From NCBI RefSeq assembly GCF_006175945.1, contig NZ_VAJL01000001.1:1922001-1986000 (forward strand): a stretch of 64,000 nucleotides of DNA, given 5' to 3'. Origin of the DNA: Chryseobacterium mulctrae. GTDB lineage: Bacteria > Bacteroidota > Bacteroidia > Flavobacteriales > Weeksellaceae. The notes below the pieces were generated by a model. That model was given only the letters and a program-made list of their open reading frames with translations, was not told where the DNA came from and did not search any database. Positions 44,685 to 53,628 of the stretch are shown in pieces. The position numbers were made by a program, and so were the translations under genes. Position 1 is the stretch's first letter. Every line of letters starts with the position of its first letter.

Positions 44685-45266
44685 CTAATCTTCCAGTAAA
44701 AGTAAAAATAGCTTCGTATTATTGTTTGCAGCAGCATCCAGCTTAGAGTGGTTTCCGCTGATTGAAGTAAGGTTTTTGATGTTTCCGGTGCGTTTGATCT
44801 TGCCCATCGCGTCATTCAGATTATTGACAATCTGAGAAACATTTGCCATAATAATTATTTTACCGGGTAATCTTGAAGAATGATAGTGCAGAATGTTATT
44901 GTGCGAAAGCATGATTCTGCCGTCGTACGCAATAAGGTATTCGCATGATATAAAAGCGGCATCGTTACGCGATTCCAGCTCGGGCGTATTATTGATTTTA
45001 ATTACATTTAAAAATCCCTGAAGATCTTTATCACAGCAAAAAACAGAGTTAATCCCCTCGATTTTTAAAATCTGGTTTAAGGTCTGCAATGCTTCTGCCT
45101 CATCTGCGCAATAGTTGAAAAAGCCACCAGAATGCGTAAATAATTGCGCAAACTTATAGTCGAGATCTGCATTTTTCAGTGAATCTCCAAGCTTTTCCAG
45201 GCTCTGCTTCTCATCATCTTCTGGCTGGTTGGTAAGTCTGCTTACAATTCTTTTAAATAAACTCAA
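44685..45266 (-). CDS. LUD domain protein
   Basis: 193 residues. The start codon is TTG at 45266 (MSLFKRIVSRL); no in-frame ATG gives a better start. The LUD (LutC/YkgG) fold is shown by AEALQTLNQIL, SVFCCDKDLQGFL, the AAFISCEYLIAYDGRIML strand, then SSRLPGKIIIMANVSQIV. LutC takes part in lactate oxidation in other bacteria. Here no lutAB genes are present, and adjacency to cdsA suggests a different or unknown role. Its own promoter sits 28 bases upstream. Confidence 0.75.
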   Translation of the reverse strand: MSLFKRIVSRLTNQPEDDEKQSLEKLGDSLKNADLDYKFAQLFTHSGGFFNYCADEAEALQTLNQILKIEGINSVFCCDKDLQGFLNVIKINNTPELESRNDAAFISCEYLIAYDGRIMLSHNNILHYHSSRLPGKIIIMANVSQIVNNLNDAMGKIKRTGNIKNLTSISGNHSKLDAAANNNTKLFLLLLED

Positions 45267-45294
45267 CTTAGTATATTTTTGGTCAACTTCTATA

Positions 45295-45302
45295 CAAAAA
45301 TA
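45295..45302 (-). promoter_or_regulatory. -7 box of the LUD-cdsA-psd operon (TATTTTTG)
   Basis: Exact TAnnTTTG on the minus strand, 28 bases before the TTG start. Confidence 0.45.
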
Positions 45303-45343
45303 GAAAATATAATTATAATTCGTCTAAGAATATAGTTTAAATA

Positions 45344-45377
45344 ACAAAAAACCCGACAAATAGATTTATTTGCCGGG
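45344..45377 (-). terminator. ftsH terminator
   Basis: On the minus strand CCCGGCAAAT pairs with ATTTGTCGGG (one wobble), then a T run. Confidence 0.85.
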
Positions 45378-45405
45378 AGTTATTTTAAATCCAATAAGGA
45401 TATTC

Positions 45406-47415
45406 TTAGATTTGACTTGAACTTTCAGGAGCTTGAATTTCACTATCCTTCAGTTCTTCGCTCGGTTGTTCTTCTTCTTTTTCAAGAATAGGAATTGTAT
45501 TGGTCACCGGTTTTTCAGTCAACTCAGGATCCCAAGCTCTTTGACCGAAAATCTCTTCCAAATCTTCACGGAAGATAACCTCTTTCTCTAACAGTTTATT
45601 TGCTAAAGCATTCAGCTTATCTTTATTCTCAGTAAGAATTCTTACCGCTCTCTCATATTGGTTTTCGATAATACCTTTAATTTCGGCATCAATCTTAGAG
45701 GCTGTTGCCTCAGAATACGGTTTTCCGAAACTATATTCAGACTGACCCGAGCTGTCGTAATAAGAAATATTTCCGATATTAGGACTCAATCCGTAGATTG
45801 TTACCATTGCCTGAGCTCTTTTTGTCACTGTTTCAAGATCAGAAAGGGCACCTGTAGAAATATTATCAAATATTACCTGCTCTGCAGCTCTTCCTCCTAA
45901 AGTAGCACACATTTCGTCTAGCATCTGCTCAGTCGTAGACAATTGTCTTTCTTCTGGAAGATACCAAGCTGCTCCTAAAGATCTTCCTCTCGGAACAATG
46001 GTTACTTTAAGAAGCGGTGAAGCGTGCTCTACCAACCAAGAAATTGTCGCATGACCTGCTTCGTGGAAGGCTACTCTTCTCTTCTCAGAAGGCTTAATTG
46101 CCATATTTTTCTTTTCAAGACCACCGATAATTCTGTCTACCGCATCAAGGAAATCTTGTTTAGTAACCGACTCGTGGCTATTTCTCGCTGCAATAAGTGC
46201 TGCTTCGTTACAAACATTTGCAATATCTGCTCCACTGAAACCAGGAGTTTGCTTAGATAAAAACTCTCTGTCTATATTTTCGTCTAATTTGATTTTCTTT
46301 AAATGGACATCAAAAATCTCTCTTCTTTCATGCAATTCCGGAAGGTCAACATAAACTGAACGGTCAAAACGACCTGCTCTCATTAATGCTTTATCTAAAA
46401 TATCTGCTCTGTTGGTCGCTGCCATAACGATAACGTTGACATCGGTACCAAAACCATCCATTTCTGTCAGAAGCTGGTTAAGCGTATTTTCTCTTTCGTC
46501 GTTTCCGCCAGAGAAATTATTTTTACCTCGTGCTCTACCAATTGCATCAATCTCATCGATGAAGATAATTGCCGGAGATTTTGCTTTAGCCTGAGCAAAC
46601 AAATCTCTCACTCTTGAAGCACCTACCCCAACAAACATTTCAACAAAATCTGAACCTGACAATGAGAAGAAAGGAACTTTAGCTTCACCTGCAACGGCTT
46701 TTGCCAATAAAGTTTTACCTGTTCCCGGAGGCCCTACCAAAAGAACCCCTTTAGGAATCTTACCTCCCAGTTTGGTATATTTTTCAGAGTTTTTCAAGAA
46801 ATCAACAACTTCCTGTACTTCTTCTTTAGCACCTTCTAAACCTGCAACATCTTTAAATGTTGTTTGAATTTTTTCTTTTTCGTCGAAAAGTTTAGCTTTA
46901 GATTTTCCTATTGAGAAAATTTGTCCACCAGGACCGCCACCGCCGCCCATTTTTCTGAAAAGAATGAAATAGAAAAGACCCAAAATTGTAATCCAAATCA
47001 ATGCCTGAATAAGAATACTCATTAAAGGGCTTTCGCCTTCTGCATAATCTTTTGTTGTCTTTAATGCGGGATTCTCAGCTTTCAAAGTTTCAAACTTTGA
47101 TAAAAACAGCTGTAAATCACCATATTTAAGTGTGTAATCTGCTTTTGGAGTCATTCCCAGTGATGAGAATGGGTTAGAACTTTTATCCTGAGTTTTTACC
47201 GTTTCCGTTTTAGCAGCTTGCGTTAAATAAACTTCAGCATTTTGTTTTTGCTTGTCTATCAACACTTTCTGAATTTTCCCAGCCTGCATCTCTTTGAAGA
47301 ACGAATCTTCATCGATCGATTTTGCACTGTTGTCACCCATAGAAGTGGCGATAAAAAATAGCACAAGTGCTATAATCATTACAGGGAAAAACCAGTTAAA
47401 TCCTTTATTATTCAT
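45406..47415 (-). CDS. ftsH: ATP-dependent zinc metalloprotease FtsH
   Basis: 669 residues, the normal length. It extracts and degrades membrane and regulatory proteins as a hexamer. One membrane helix (about 8-23), a periplasmic domain, and a second helix (about 131-153) are followed by a Gly-rich hinge. The AAA module has Walker A GPPGTGKT at 228-235 and Walker B IIFIDEID. The SRH region reads [19 protein letters not shown]. The protease zinc site is HEAGH at 451-455. The acidic C-terminal tail is low in complexity. Co-transcribed with rsfS (16-base gap). Confidence 0.97.
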   Translation of the reverse strand: MNNKGFNWFFPVMIIALVLFFIATSMGDNSAKSIDEDSFFKEMQAGKIQKVLIDKQKQNAEVYLTQAAKTETVKTQDKSSNPFSSLGMTPKADYTLKYGDLQLFLSKFETLKAENPALKTTKDYAEGESPLMSILIQALIWITILGLFYFILFRKMGGGGGPGGQIFSIGKSKAKLFDEKEKIQTTFKDVAGLEGAKEEVQEVVDFLKNSEKYTKLGGKIPKGVLLVGPPGTGKTLLAKAVAGEAKVPFFSLSGSDFVEMFVGVGASRVRDLFAQAKAKSPAIIFIDEIDAIGRARGKNNFSGGNDERENTLNQLLTEMDGFGTDVNVIVMAATNRADILDKALMRAGRFDRSVYVDLPELHERREIFDVHLKKIKLDENIDREFLSKQTPGFSGADIANVCNEAALIAARNSHESVTKQDFLDAVDRIIGGLEKKNMAIKPSEKRRVAFHEAGHATISWLVEHASPLLKVTIVPRGRSLGAAWYLPEERQLSTTEQMLDEMCATLGGRAAEQVIFDNISTGALSDLETVTKRAQAMVTIYGLSPNIGNISYYDSSGQSEYSFGKPYSEATASKIDAEIKGIIENQYERAVRILTENKDKLNALANKLLEKEVIFREDLEEIFGQRAWDPELTEKPVTNTIPILEKEEEQPSEELKDSEIQAPESSSQI

Positions 47416-47431
47416 TTATTACTTTTAAAAT

Positions 47432-47800
47432 TTATACTTCACTTTCTATCCTTGTGATTTTTGCATCTCCCCAAAGTTCTTCAATATCGTAATATTCACG
47501 AGTTTCTTTCTGGAAAATATGTACCACCACTGAAACGTAATCTACCAACACCCACATTGAATTTTCTGTACCTTCTACATGCCAAGGTCTGTCTTGAAGA
47601 TCGTTTCTTACCTTTTTTTCTACACTTCCTGCTAATGCCGAAACTTGTGTATTTGAGTTTCCGCTACAAATTATAAACGTTTCTGCAACTGAATTTTCGA
47701 TTTTAGTAAGGTCAAAAATCATAATATCTTCACCTTTTACGTCTTGAATTGCCTCTACAATTTTATCTATTAGCGCTTGCTTTTCTGCTGTTTTATTCAT
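47432..47800 (-). CDS. rsfS: Ribosome silencing factor RsfS
   Basis: 122 residues. It binds ribosomal protein L14 and blocks subunit joining in starved cells. Conserved parts seen: DIMIFDLTKIENSVAETFIICSGNSNTQV, the RPWHVEGTENSMWVLVDY segment and VVVHIFQKETREYYDIEELWGDAKI. It starts the rsfS-ftsH operon and is divergent from birA. Confidence 0.95.
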   Translation of the reverse strand: MNKTAEKQALIDKIVEAIQDVKGEDIMIFDLTKIENSVAETFIICSGNSNTQVSALAGSVEKKVRNDLQDRPWHVEGTENSMWVLVDYVSVVVHIFQKETREYYDIEELWGDAKITRIESEV

Positions 47801-47819
47801 TAAAATATACTATAATCTG

Positions 47820-47827
47820 CAAATTTA
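47820..47827 (-). promoter_or_regulatory. -7 box of the rsfS-ftsH operon (TAAATTTG)
   Basis: Exact TAnnTTTG on the minus strand, 20 bases before the ATG. Confidence 0.55.
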
Positions 47828-47886
47828 TTGTTTTTCTTTTACTTTAGCCTTACTTTTAGGGTTTTAAAGTCTTAAAGTTTTCTTAA

Positions 47887-48603
47887 ATGAGTGAGCTATT
47901 TTACCGCAATGCATGTTCTTCTACTAATGACGAAATAAATGACGTTTTACTTTATCCGCAATCAAATTTTGTTGGTCTTTATACATTTAATCAAATAAAA
48001 GGACGGGGACAATACGGAAACTCCTGGACATCAGTAGCGGAACAGAATTTAGCTTATACATTGGCCGTAAAAACCTCATGCTCTATTCACTCGGATTTCT
48101 TGTTCAATTATTATACCGCAATTGCTGTACAAAATTATCTTGCCAATCTGACTGAAAAGATAGTAAAAATAAAATGGCCAAATGATATTATCGTAAAAAA
48201 TAAGAAAGTTGTCGGAATACTGATTGAAAAGAAGAAAATGAATCAGGAAAACTATTTTGTTATTGGAATAGGAATTAACATTTTACAAGAAAAATTTAAC
48301 GAAATTTCTAATGCAGGATCACTTTTAACGCAAACAGGAAAAAGATTTAATTTAAAACAGTTTACAGAAGATCTGCATTCATTTTTAATTGAAAAGCTGA
48401 CCCATATTCCTGATGACGCAGAAATCTTGGCTCAGTTTAATTCAGACCTATTCAGAAAAGATGAAATTTCAGTTTTCGAATTGGACAATGTAAGACAAAA
48501 TGGCATCATTAAAAACGCTGACGAAAAAGGTAATATCTGGATAGAAATGGAACAATCCGGATTACAGTCTTTCTACCACAAAGAAATTAAGTTACTTTAT
48601 TGA
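47887..48603 (+). CDS. birA: Biotin--[acetyl-CoA-carboxylase] ligase
   Basis: 238 residues, the short form without the DNA-binding domain, so it can biotinylate but not repress. GRGQYGNSW is the biotinyl-AMP loop (usually GRGRxGRxW), KIKWPNDIIV gives the catalytic Lys and Asp, and VIGIGINI closes the site. It carries the C-terminal domain in reduced form. The gene runs into the convergent LptF/G gene, with seven overlapping bases. Confidence 0.9.
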   Translation: MSELFYRNACSSTNDEINDVLLYPQSNFVGLYTFNQIKGRGQYGNSWTSVAEQNLAYTLAVKTSCSIHSDFLFNYYTAIAVQNYLANLTEKIVKIKWPNDIIVKNKKVVGILIEKKKMNQENYFVIGIGINILQEKFNEISNAGSLLTQTGKRFNLKQFTEDLHSFLIEKLTHIPDDAEILAQFNSDLFRKDEISVFELDNVRQNGIIKNADEKGNIWIEMEQSGLQSFYHKEIKLLY

Positions 48604-49709
48604 TTGGCTCTTTTTAGATATAAAAATAAGGTGATCGGAAAGAATATAATATTAGGGAACCACATTGCCAATGCGGGTGACATACTTTTGTTCTCTGAAA
48701 CCACTTTTAAAGCTTCAAAAGAGAACACAAATACAAATGCCAGAGAAATCCCTATCGCAAGGTTAATTCCTAAACCTCCCCTTTTCTTTTGTGATGAAAG
48801 AGAAAGCGCCAAAAATGTCAGAATAATAATTGAAACCGGCATTGATGTACGCTGATGCAATTCATTCAGGTGAGAATTCAGGTTGCTGTTTCCTTTATCT
48901 TTTTCACGCTCAATGAACTTTATAAGCTCCGGGGTCACTTTATTTTGACCTAAAAGTTCGTTTGGAAACAGTTCTTCAGGATCTTGTCCGTAATTTTTTT
49001 TCAACTCAAAACCCTGTCCCAATTTTTCAGAATCATCTTTATTGATGGTCTTTTCCAAATAACTATTCAACACAAAACTTTTTTTGTCCTGTTGCCAGAA
49101 AACATCAGTTGCTTTAAGTTCATAAATGAGTTTTCGGTCTTTATCAAACTTTTGATAAAGAAATCCATAGCCTCTTTTTTCTCTTTTATTCCAAGAATTT
49201 ATAAAAATATATTCCGTTTTACTTAGCTGTGCAGAAACAGGAGCTGTTCCCAGAATTTTCTCTTTAGCAGCGGCATTGTAAGTATAGGCTTCTAGCTGGT
49301 TTTTCTTAACATTCGCCCAAGGCAAAACGAAATGATTCACCGTCAAAGAAATAAGGGCAATAAATAGAGATGTCAGCAAATATGGTTTTGCAAATCTGTG
49401 AAAACTTGCACCACTGCTGATAATTGCAACAATCTCGGTATTATTTGCCATTCTTGAGGTAAAATAAATCACCGATATAAAAACAAGAATCGCCAAGAAT
49501 GTGATCACCAAATTGATAATCCAATAAGGATAAAAATGAATAAGAAAGTACGTTAAATCTAGTTTAGGATCAATCTCAGTTGCTTTTTCTATTCTAGGAA
49601 TTTTCTGCTGAACATCAATTACCAAAACCACAATAGACAGCAATATCAACATGAAACTAAATGTTCCAAGGTATTTTTTTACGATATATCCGTCTACGAT
49701 TTTAAGCAT
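48597..49709 (-). CDS. LptF/LptG family permease
   Basis: 370 residues with the standard layout: three N-terminal helices (starting MLKIVDGYIVKKYLGTFSFMLILLSIVVLVIDV), a periplasmic jellyroll-like region (about 120-270) and three C-terminal helices (SMPVSIIILTFLALSLS, NLAIGISLAFVFVFSFEAL, and PNIIFFPITLFLYL). LptF and LptG pull lipopolysaccharide from the inner membrane together with LptB. Whether this is F or G cannot be decided. Last gene of the run dpm-DUF4296-tgt-lptF/G. Confidence 0.88.
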   Translation of the reverse strand: MLKIVDGYIVKKYLGTFSFMLILLSIVVLVIDVQQKIPRIEKATEIDPKLDLTYFLIHFYPYWIINLVITFLAILVFISVIYFTSRMANNTEIVAIISSGASFHRFAKPYLLTSLFIALISLTVNHFVLPWANVKKNQLEAYTYNAAAKEKILGTAPVSAQLSKTEYIFINSWNKREKRGYGFLYQKFDKDRKLIYELKATDVFWQQDKKSFVLNSYLEKTINKDDSEKLGQGFELKKNYGQDPEELFPNELLGQNKVTPELIKFIEREKDKGNSNLNSHLNELHQRTSMPVSIIILTFLALSLSSQKKRGGLGINLAIGISLAFVFVFSFEALKVVSENKSMSPALAMWFPNIIFFPITLFLYLKRANQ

Positions 49710-49781
49710 TTTTATTTATTTTTAAATAGAGTTACACCTATTTTCTTTTAAATCATCCTTACTAGGAATTCTTTTTTATTT

Positions 49782-50912
49782 CTAAAGTCTTTGTCTCAAT
49801 ATAGGAACTATAGAATCTTTCCATTGATAGAAATCTCCTGCTAAAATATGTTCTCTTGCTACTTTCACCAAATCTAAATAAAATGCAAGATTGTGGATTG
49901 ATGCAATTTGTTTTGCCAAATATTCTTTAGACACAAACAAATGACGCACATAAGCTTTCGAATATTCGTGATCTACAAAACTTGTCCCAAACTCGTCTAA
50001 TGGAGAAAAATCTTTCTTCCATTTTTCGTTTTTCATATTGATTACCCCTTGCCAAGTGAAAAGCATTCCATTTCTTGCGTTTCTTGTTGGCATCACACAA
50101 TCCATCATATCGATTCCCAAACCGATTGATTCAAGAATATTCCAAGGAGTTCCGACTCCCATCAAATATCTTGGCTTGTCTTTCGGTAAAATATCGGTTA
50201 CCTCATCGGTAATTCTATACAATTCCTCTTCAGGTTCACCTACAGAAAGACCGCCAATTGCATTTCCTTCTGCACCTGCTTCTGAGATTACTTCTGCAGA
50301 AATTTTTCTTAAATCTGAATACGTTGAACCTTGAACAATCGGAAAAAATCTTTGTTTATAACCATATAGTTCAGGATTTTCTGCATTCCAGTCGATGCAT
50401 CTTTTTAACCAACGATGCGTCATTTCCATCGATTTTTTCACTTGATTATAGTGTGCGGGATAAGCAACACATTCATCAAATGCCATGAAAATATCAGCTC
50501 CAATTTGTCTCTGAATTTCCATTGATTTTTCCGGAGTAAATAAATGATAACTTCCGTCGATATGAGATTTGAACTTCACCCCTTCTTCAGACATTTTTCT
50601 GCTTCCTGAAAGTGAAAACACCTGAAAACCTCCTGAATCGGTAAGAATCGGAAGATCCCAATTCATAAATTTATGTAAACCTCCTGCAGCTTCCATCACC
50701 TCCATTCCCGGACGAAGATAAAGGTGATACGTATTTCCCAAAATAATCTGAGCTTTAATATCGTCTTTTATTTCTCTTTGGTGAACGGTTTTTACACTTG
50801 CGACAGTTCCTACAGGCATGAAAATCGGTGTTTGAACGGTTCCGTGGTCTGTATTCAAAACTCCGGCTCTTGCTTTGCCTTCTGAGGTTTTCTCTATATT
50901 AAAAAAATTCAT
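49782..50912 (-). CDS. tgt: tRNA-guanine (queuine) transglycosylase
   Basis: 376 residues. It swaps guanine-34 of tRNA for preQ1 in queuosine synthesis. GNTYHLYLRPG, TDSGGFQVFSL (Asp92) and GIDMMDCVMPTRNARNG (nucleophile Asp268) are all normal. The zinc site is not: where most bacterial enzymes have C-x-C-x2-C, residues 309-314 are GTSFVD, so the three Cys are Gly, Ser and Asp, while the fourth ligand His340 remains. The same replacement appears in other Bacteroidota enzymes as I recall them. Gene order with lptF/G is conserved in this phylum. Confidence 0.94.
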   Translation of the reverse strand: MNFFNIEKTSEGKARAGVLNTDHGTVQTPIFMPVGTVASVKTVHQREIKDDIKAQIILGNTYHLYLRPGMEVMEAAGGLHKFMNWDLPILTDSGGFQVFSLSGSRKMSEEGVKFKSHIDGSYHLFTPEKSMEIQRQIGADIFMAFDECVAYPAHYNQVKKSMEMTHRWLKRCIDWNAENPELYGYKQRFFPIVQGSTYSDLRKISAEVISEAGAEGNAIGGLSVGEPEEELYRITDEVTDILPKDKPRYLMGVGTPWNILESIGLGIDMMDCVMPTRNARNGMLFTWQGVINMKNEKWKKDFSPLDEFGTSFVDHEYSKAYVRHLFVSKEYLAKQIASIHNLAFYLDLVKVAREHILAGDFYQWKDSIVPILRQRL

Positions 50913-50953
50913 TCTTATACATTTTAACTGCTTTGCGAGAAAGCATTACTTCA

Positions 50954-51328
50954 TTATTGTCTTTCCGGTTTTGGTAGTTCTGTATCTTTCAATTGAATAC
51001 TACCTTTTATTTTCTTTTCAGACTTCGGGTCTTTTTCTATAATAATTTTCTGGGCATCTTCCACAATCCCCTTCATTTTTTGCTTTACAATATAATAACG
51101 GTAGCTTTCAAGAAAATCTTCGTTCTTAACTTCATGATTTTTTAGAATAAATCTTGTTCCGCTTTCTAAATTTGTTTTGGGATACAAATAGATAACCTGA
51201 TCATTAATCGCCAAATCAGCAATAATTTCTGCCATCTTGGTTTTCCCAACAAGATTTTTCGGCTTATCTATATATTCATTACATGAAAATAAACTCAATA
51301 AAACAAAAAAGAAAATCAGCTTTTTCAT
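50954..51328 (-). CDS. DUF4296 lipoprotein
   Basis: 124 residues. A lipoprotein signal ends with LFSC (Cys16). The mature part KTKMAEIIADLAINDQVIY and the SYRYYIVKQKMKGIVEDAQKIII helix match DUF4296 of Bacteroidota, function unknown. Its ATG overlaps the glycosyltransferase stop as ATGA, so the two are coupled. tgt follows after 41 bases. Confidence 0.85.
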   Translation of the reverse strand: MKKLIFFFVLLSLFSCNEYIDKPKNLVGKTKMAEIIADLAINDQVIYLYPKTNLESGTRFILKNHEVKNEDFLESYRYYIVKQKMKGIVEDAQKIIIEKDPKSEKKIKGSIQLKDTELPKPERQ

Positions 51329-52041
51329 AACCTGTTAATAATTGATTTCCATTTTAAATTTAAAACACCAAAAACCGCTTCATGTATAATTCCGCCATTC
51401 ATTTTACTTTCACCCAAAATTCTGTTGGTAAAAATAATCGGAACTTCTACAATTTTGAAACCTTTTTTAAAAGCTCTGAATTTCATTTCAATCTGAAAGC
51501 CATACCCTTTCAATCTTACATTATCTAAACCTATTTCTTCTAAAACTTTTCTTGAAAAACATACAAAACCTGCCGTTGTATCATGAATTGGAAGGCCTAA
51601 AATAAATCTTACATATTTTGAAGCAAAATAAGAAAGCAAAACTCTTCCCATTGGCCAATTCACAACATTTACTCCTTTAGAATAACGTGAACCGACTGCC
51701 ATATCTGCATTTTTGCAGGCTTCAAAAAGTTTCGGTAAATCTTTCGGGTCATGAGAAAAATCGGCATCCATCTCAAAAATGTAATCATAATTATTTTGAA
51801 GTGCCCATTTAAAACCATGAATATATGCCTTTCCTAAGCCATCTTTAATATGTCTTATGGAAAGATGAAGCGTATGAGGAAACTTTTTTTGAAGTTCTTT
51901 TACGATGTCTGCCGTTTTATCTGGCGAAGAATCGTCTACGACCAAGACGTGAAACTCTTCTTCCAATGCAAAAACAGCGGAAATTATATTTTCTATATTC
52001 TCCTTTTCGTTATAGGTCGGAATTATGACGAGTTTTTTCAT
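51325..52041 (-). CDS. Polyprenol-phosphate mannosyltransferase-like GT2 glycosyltransferase
   Basis: 238 residues from the ATG at 52041, where the family begins (MKKLVIIPTYNEKENIENI); fifteen upstream codons are open. GT2 motifs are complete: VVDDSSPDKTADIV, IFEMDADFSHDPKDLP (D-x-D), SRYSKGVNVVNWP, DTTAGFVCFSR and a QIEMKFRAFK helix. It moves a mannose or other sugar from a nucleotide donor to a polyprenyl phosphate, for glycosylation outside the cell. There is no C-terminal membrane domain. The promoter just upstream supports this start. Confidence 0.88.
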   Translation of the reverse strand: MKKLVIIPTYNEKENIENIISAVFALEEEFHVLVVDDSSPDKTADIVKELQKKFPHTLHLSIRHIKDGLGKAYIHGFKWALQNNYDYIFEMDADFSHDPKDLPKLFEACKNADMAVGSRYSKGVNVVNWPMGRVLLSYFASKYVRFILGLPIHDTTAGFVCFSRKVLEEIGLDNVRLKGYGFQIEMKFRAFKKGFKIVEVPIIFTNRILGESKMNGGIIHEAVFGVLNLKWKSIINRL

Positions 52042-52050
52042 TTCAATTTG

Positions 52051-52058
52051 CAAAGATA
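52051..52058 (-). promoter_or_regulatory. -7 box of the glycosyltransferase operon (TATCTTTG)
   Basis: Exact TAnnTTTG on the minus strand, nine bases before the ATG. Confidence 0.55.
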
Positions 52059-52095
52059 GTTTATTTAAGTTTTTTATTTTATACAAAATAATCTA

Positions 52096-52103
52096 TAATT
52101 TTG
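52096..52103 (+). promoter_or_regulatory. -7 box of the DUF4271 gene (TAATTTTG)
   Basis: Exact TAnnTTTG, 13 bases before the TTG start at 52117, in the narrow gap shared with the divergent glycosyltransferase promoter. Confidence 0.45.
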
Positions 52104-52116
52104 CAAAAAATTTCCT

Positions 52117-52785
52117 TTGCCATTATTACAAACTTTCAAAAACGAAGTAAGAATACCTGAAAATAATGATTGGGTAGTTTTTATCCTTATCGGCTGCCTT
52201 TTTCTGTACATTTTTATGATGAATGTGATAGAGCGTGAAGCCAATCTTAAAGATTTTCTGCTGCAGAAATATTATGACTCCAGTAATAATCTTCCAAGTT
52301 GGATCATTACATCGCTTGTTACTGCTTTAAGTTTAAGTGTTCTGGTTTCTCAATATGTCCCGATTATCCCAAAATATATTGCCGACTTTCAGCCTTTCGG
52401 CTATCAACTTAATAAAATAGGATATACTTTAATAATTATTTCACTTTTTTATTTCATCAGAACAGCATTGGGCTTTTTATTTTACCAAGCGATAGGTGAC
52501 GGCAAAAAATGGAGTATTTTTTATTTTACCTCCACAAAATTTCACTTCATCCTGTCAGTTTTACTGATTATTTTGTGTGTAACCCACTACTATTTCCCGA
52601 TAGACAGAAATAGCGCATTTATTTATTATATTTATTTTTTCTCTTTTGTCTTCATTTTCAAGGTGTTTTTCTATTTGTTTCACAGAAACAACATCTTACC
52701 CCAGAAATGGTATTATAAATTTTTGTATATTTGCACCCTCCAAATTGCACCGCTGTTGATGCTTTGGAAGTTATTATTTATTTAA
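52117..52785 (+). CDS. DUF4271 membrane protein
   Basis: 222 residues with about six membrane helices. The start codon is TTG; the next ATG is 33 codons on, and a stop lies 21 bases upstream, so the TTG is forced. The family pattern NDWVVFILIGCLFLYIFM, GYQLNKIGYTLIIISLFYFIRTALGFLFYQ and the KWYYKFLYICTLQIAPLLML ending fits DUF4271, often found next to hemD in Bacteroidota. Function unknown. hemD starts 9 bases after its stop. Confidence 0.82.
   Translation: MPLLQTFKNEVRIPENNDWVVFILIGCLFLYIFMMNVIEREANLKDFLLQKYYDSSNNLPSWIITSLVTALSLSVLVSQYVPIIPKYIADFQPFGYQLNKIGYTLIIISLFYFIRTALGFLFYQAIGDGKKWSIFYFTSTKFHFILSVLLIILCVTHYYFPIDRNSAFIYYIYFFSFVFIFKVFFYLFHRNNILPQKWYYKFLYICTLQIAPLLMLWKLLFI
52726..52733 (+). 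promoter_or_regulatory. Possible internal promoter for hemD (TATATTTG)
   Basis: Exact TAnnTTTG inside the end of the DUF4271 gene, about 61 bases before the hemD ATG. Confidence 0.3.
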
Positions 52786-52794
52786 TAAAAGTAC

Positions 52795-53538
52795 ATGATG
52801 AGAATAAAGTCAATATTGGTTTCTCAACCAGCGCCTAGTGAGTCTTCTCCATATTTGGAAATTGCAAAGAAGGAAAAAATAAAGATTGACTTCCGCCCTT
52901 TTATCCACGTCGCAGGAGTAGACAATAAAGAACTGAGAACACAAAAGATTGATCTTACGCAACATACTGGTATTATTTTTACCAGTAAAAATGCGATAGA
53001 CCACTATTTCAGACTTGCTGAAGAATTAAGGTTTGCCGTACCAGACACAATGCGATATATTTGTCAGTCTGAGGCGATTGCCAATTATTTACAGAAGCAT
53101 ATTGTATACAGGAAAAGAAAGATCAGTTTTGGTGAGAAAAACTTTGCAGATCTTTTACCACTTTTCAAGAAGTTTCCTTCCGAAAAATACTTATTGCCTT
53201 CTTCGGATGTTTTGAGTCCGGATATTCCAAAAACTTTGGATGCGGCCAACATTGAATGGACGAGAGCGATAATGTACAGAACGGTTTGCAGTGATTTAAC
53301 AGATATCAACATTAACGATTATGACATGTTGATTTTCTTCAGTCCGCAAGGAATAAAATCTCTACAGCAAAACTTCCCCGATTTCAAACAGGAAGATACC
53401 AAAATAGGAGTTTTCGGACCTACTACTTCAGCGGCAGCAGAAGATGCAGGTTTAAAAATAGACTTAATGGCTCCAACAAAAGAAACGCCTTCTATGACTA
53501 TGGCTCTTGAAAAATACATCAAAAGCCTACACAAATAG
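52795..53538 (+). CDS. hemD: Uroporphyrinogen-III synthase
   Basis: 247 residues. It closes and inverts the last ring of hydroxymethylbilane to make uroporphyrinogen III for heme and related tetrapyrroles. Sequence conservation in this family is low. Supporting segments are the VSQPAPSESSPY start, the RPFIHVAGVD, the FTSKNAIDHYF and FFSPQGIKSLQQNF parallel positions in the two lobes, and GPTTSAAAEDAGL near the C-terminus. The linked DUF4271 gene supports the call. ATGATG leaves the first or second Met as start. Confidence 0.85.
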   Translation: MMRIKSILVSQPAPSESSPYLEIAKKEKIKIDFRPFIHVAGVDNKELRTQKIDLTQHTGIIFTSKNAIDHYFRLAEELRFAVPDTMRYICQSEAIANYLQKHIVYRKRKISFGEKNFADLLPLFKKFPSEKYLLPSSDVLSPDIPKTLDAANIEWTRAIMYRTVCSDLTDININDYDMLIFFSPQGIKSLQQNFPDFKQEDTKIGVFGPTTSAAAEDAGLKIDLMAPTKETPSMTMALEKYIKSLHK

Positions 53539-53560
53539 TTTTAAAATATTTGATACAAAA

Positions 53561-53600
53561 CAGCCGTCTTTTCGATAAAAAGAAAAGATGGTTTTTTTTT
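53561..53600 (+). terminator. hemD terminator
   Basis: CCGTCTTTTC pairs with GAAAAGATGG (one wobble), followed by nine T. Confidence 0.85.
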
Positions 53601-53603
53601 AAT

Positions 53604-53611
53604 TAAATTTG
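53604..53611 (+). promoter_or_regulatory. -7 box of the S9 peptidase gene (TAAATTTG)
   Basis: Exact TAnnTTTG, 17 bases before the ATG, just after the hemD terminator. Confidence 0.5.
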
Positions 53612-53628
53612 AACAAGAATTAACATTA

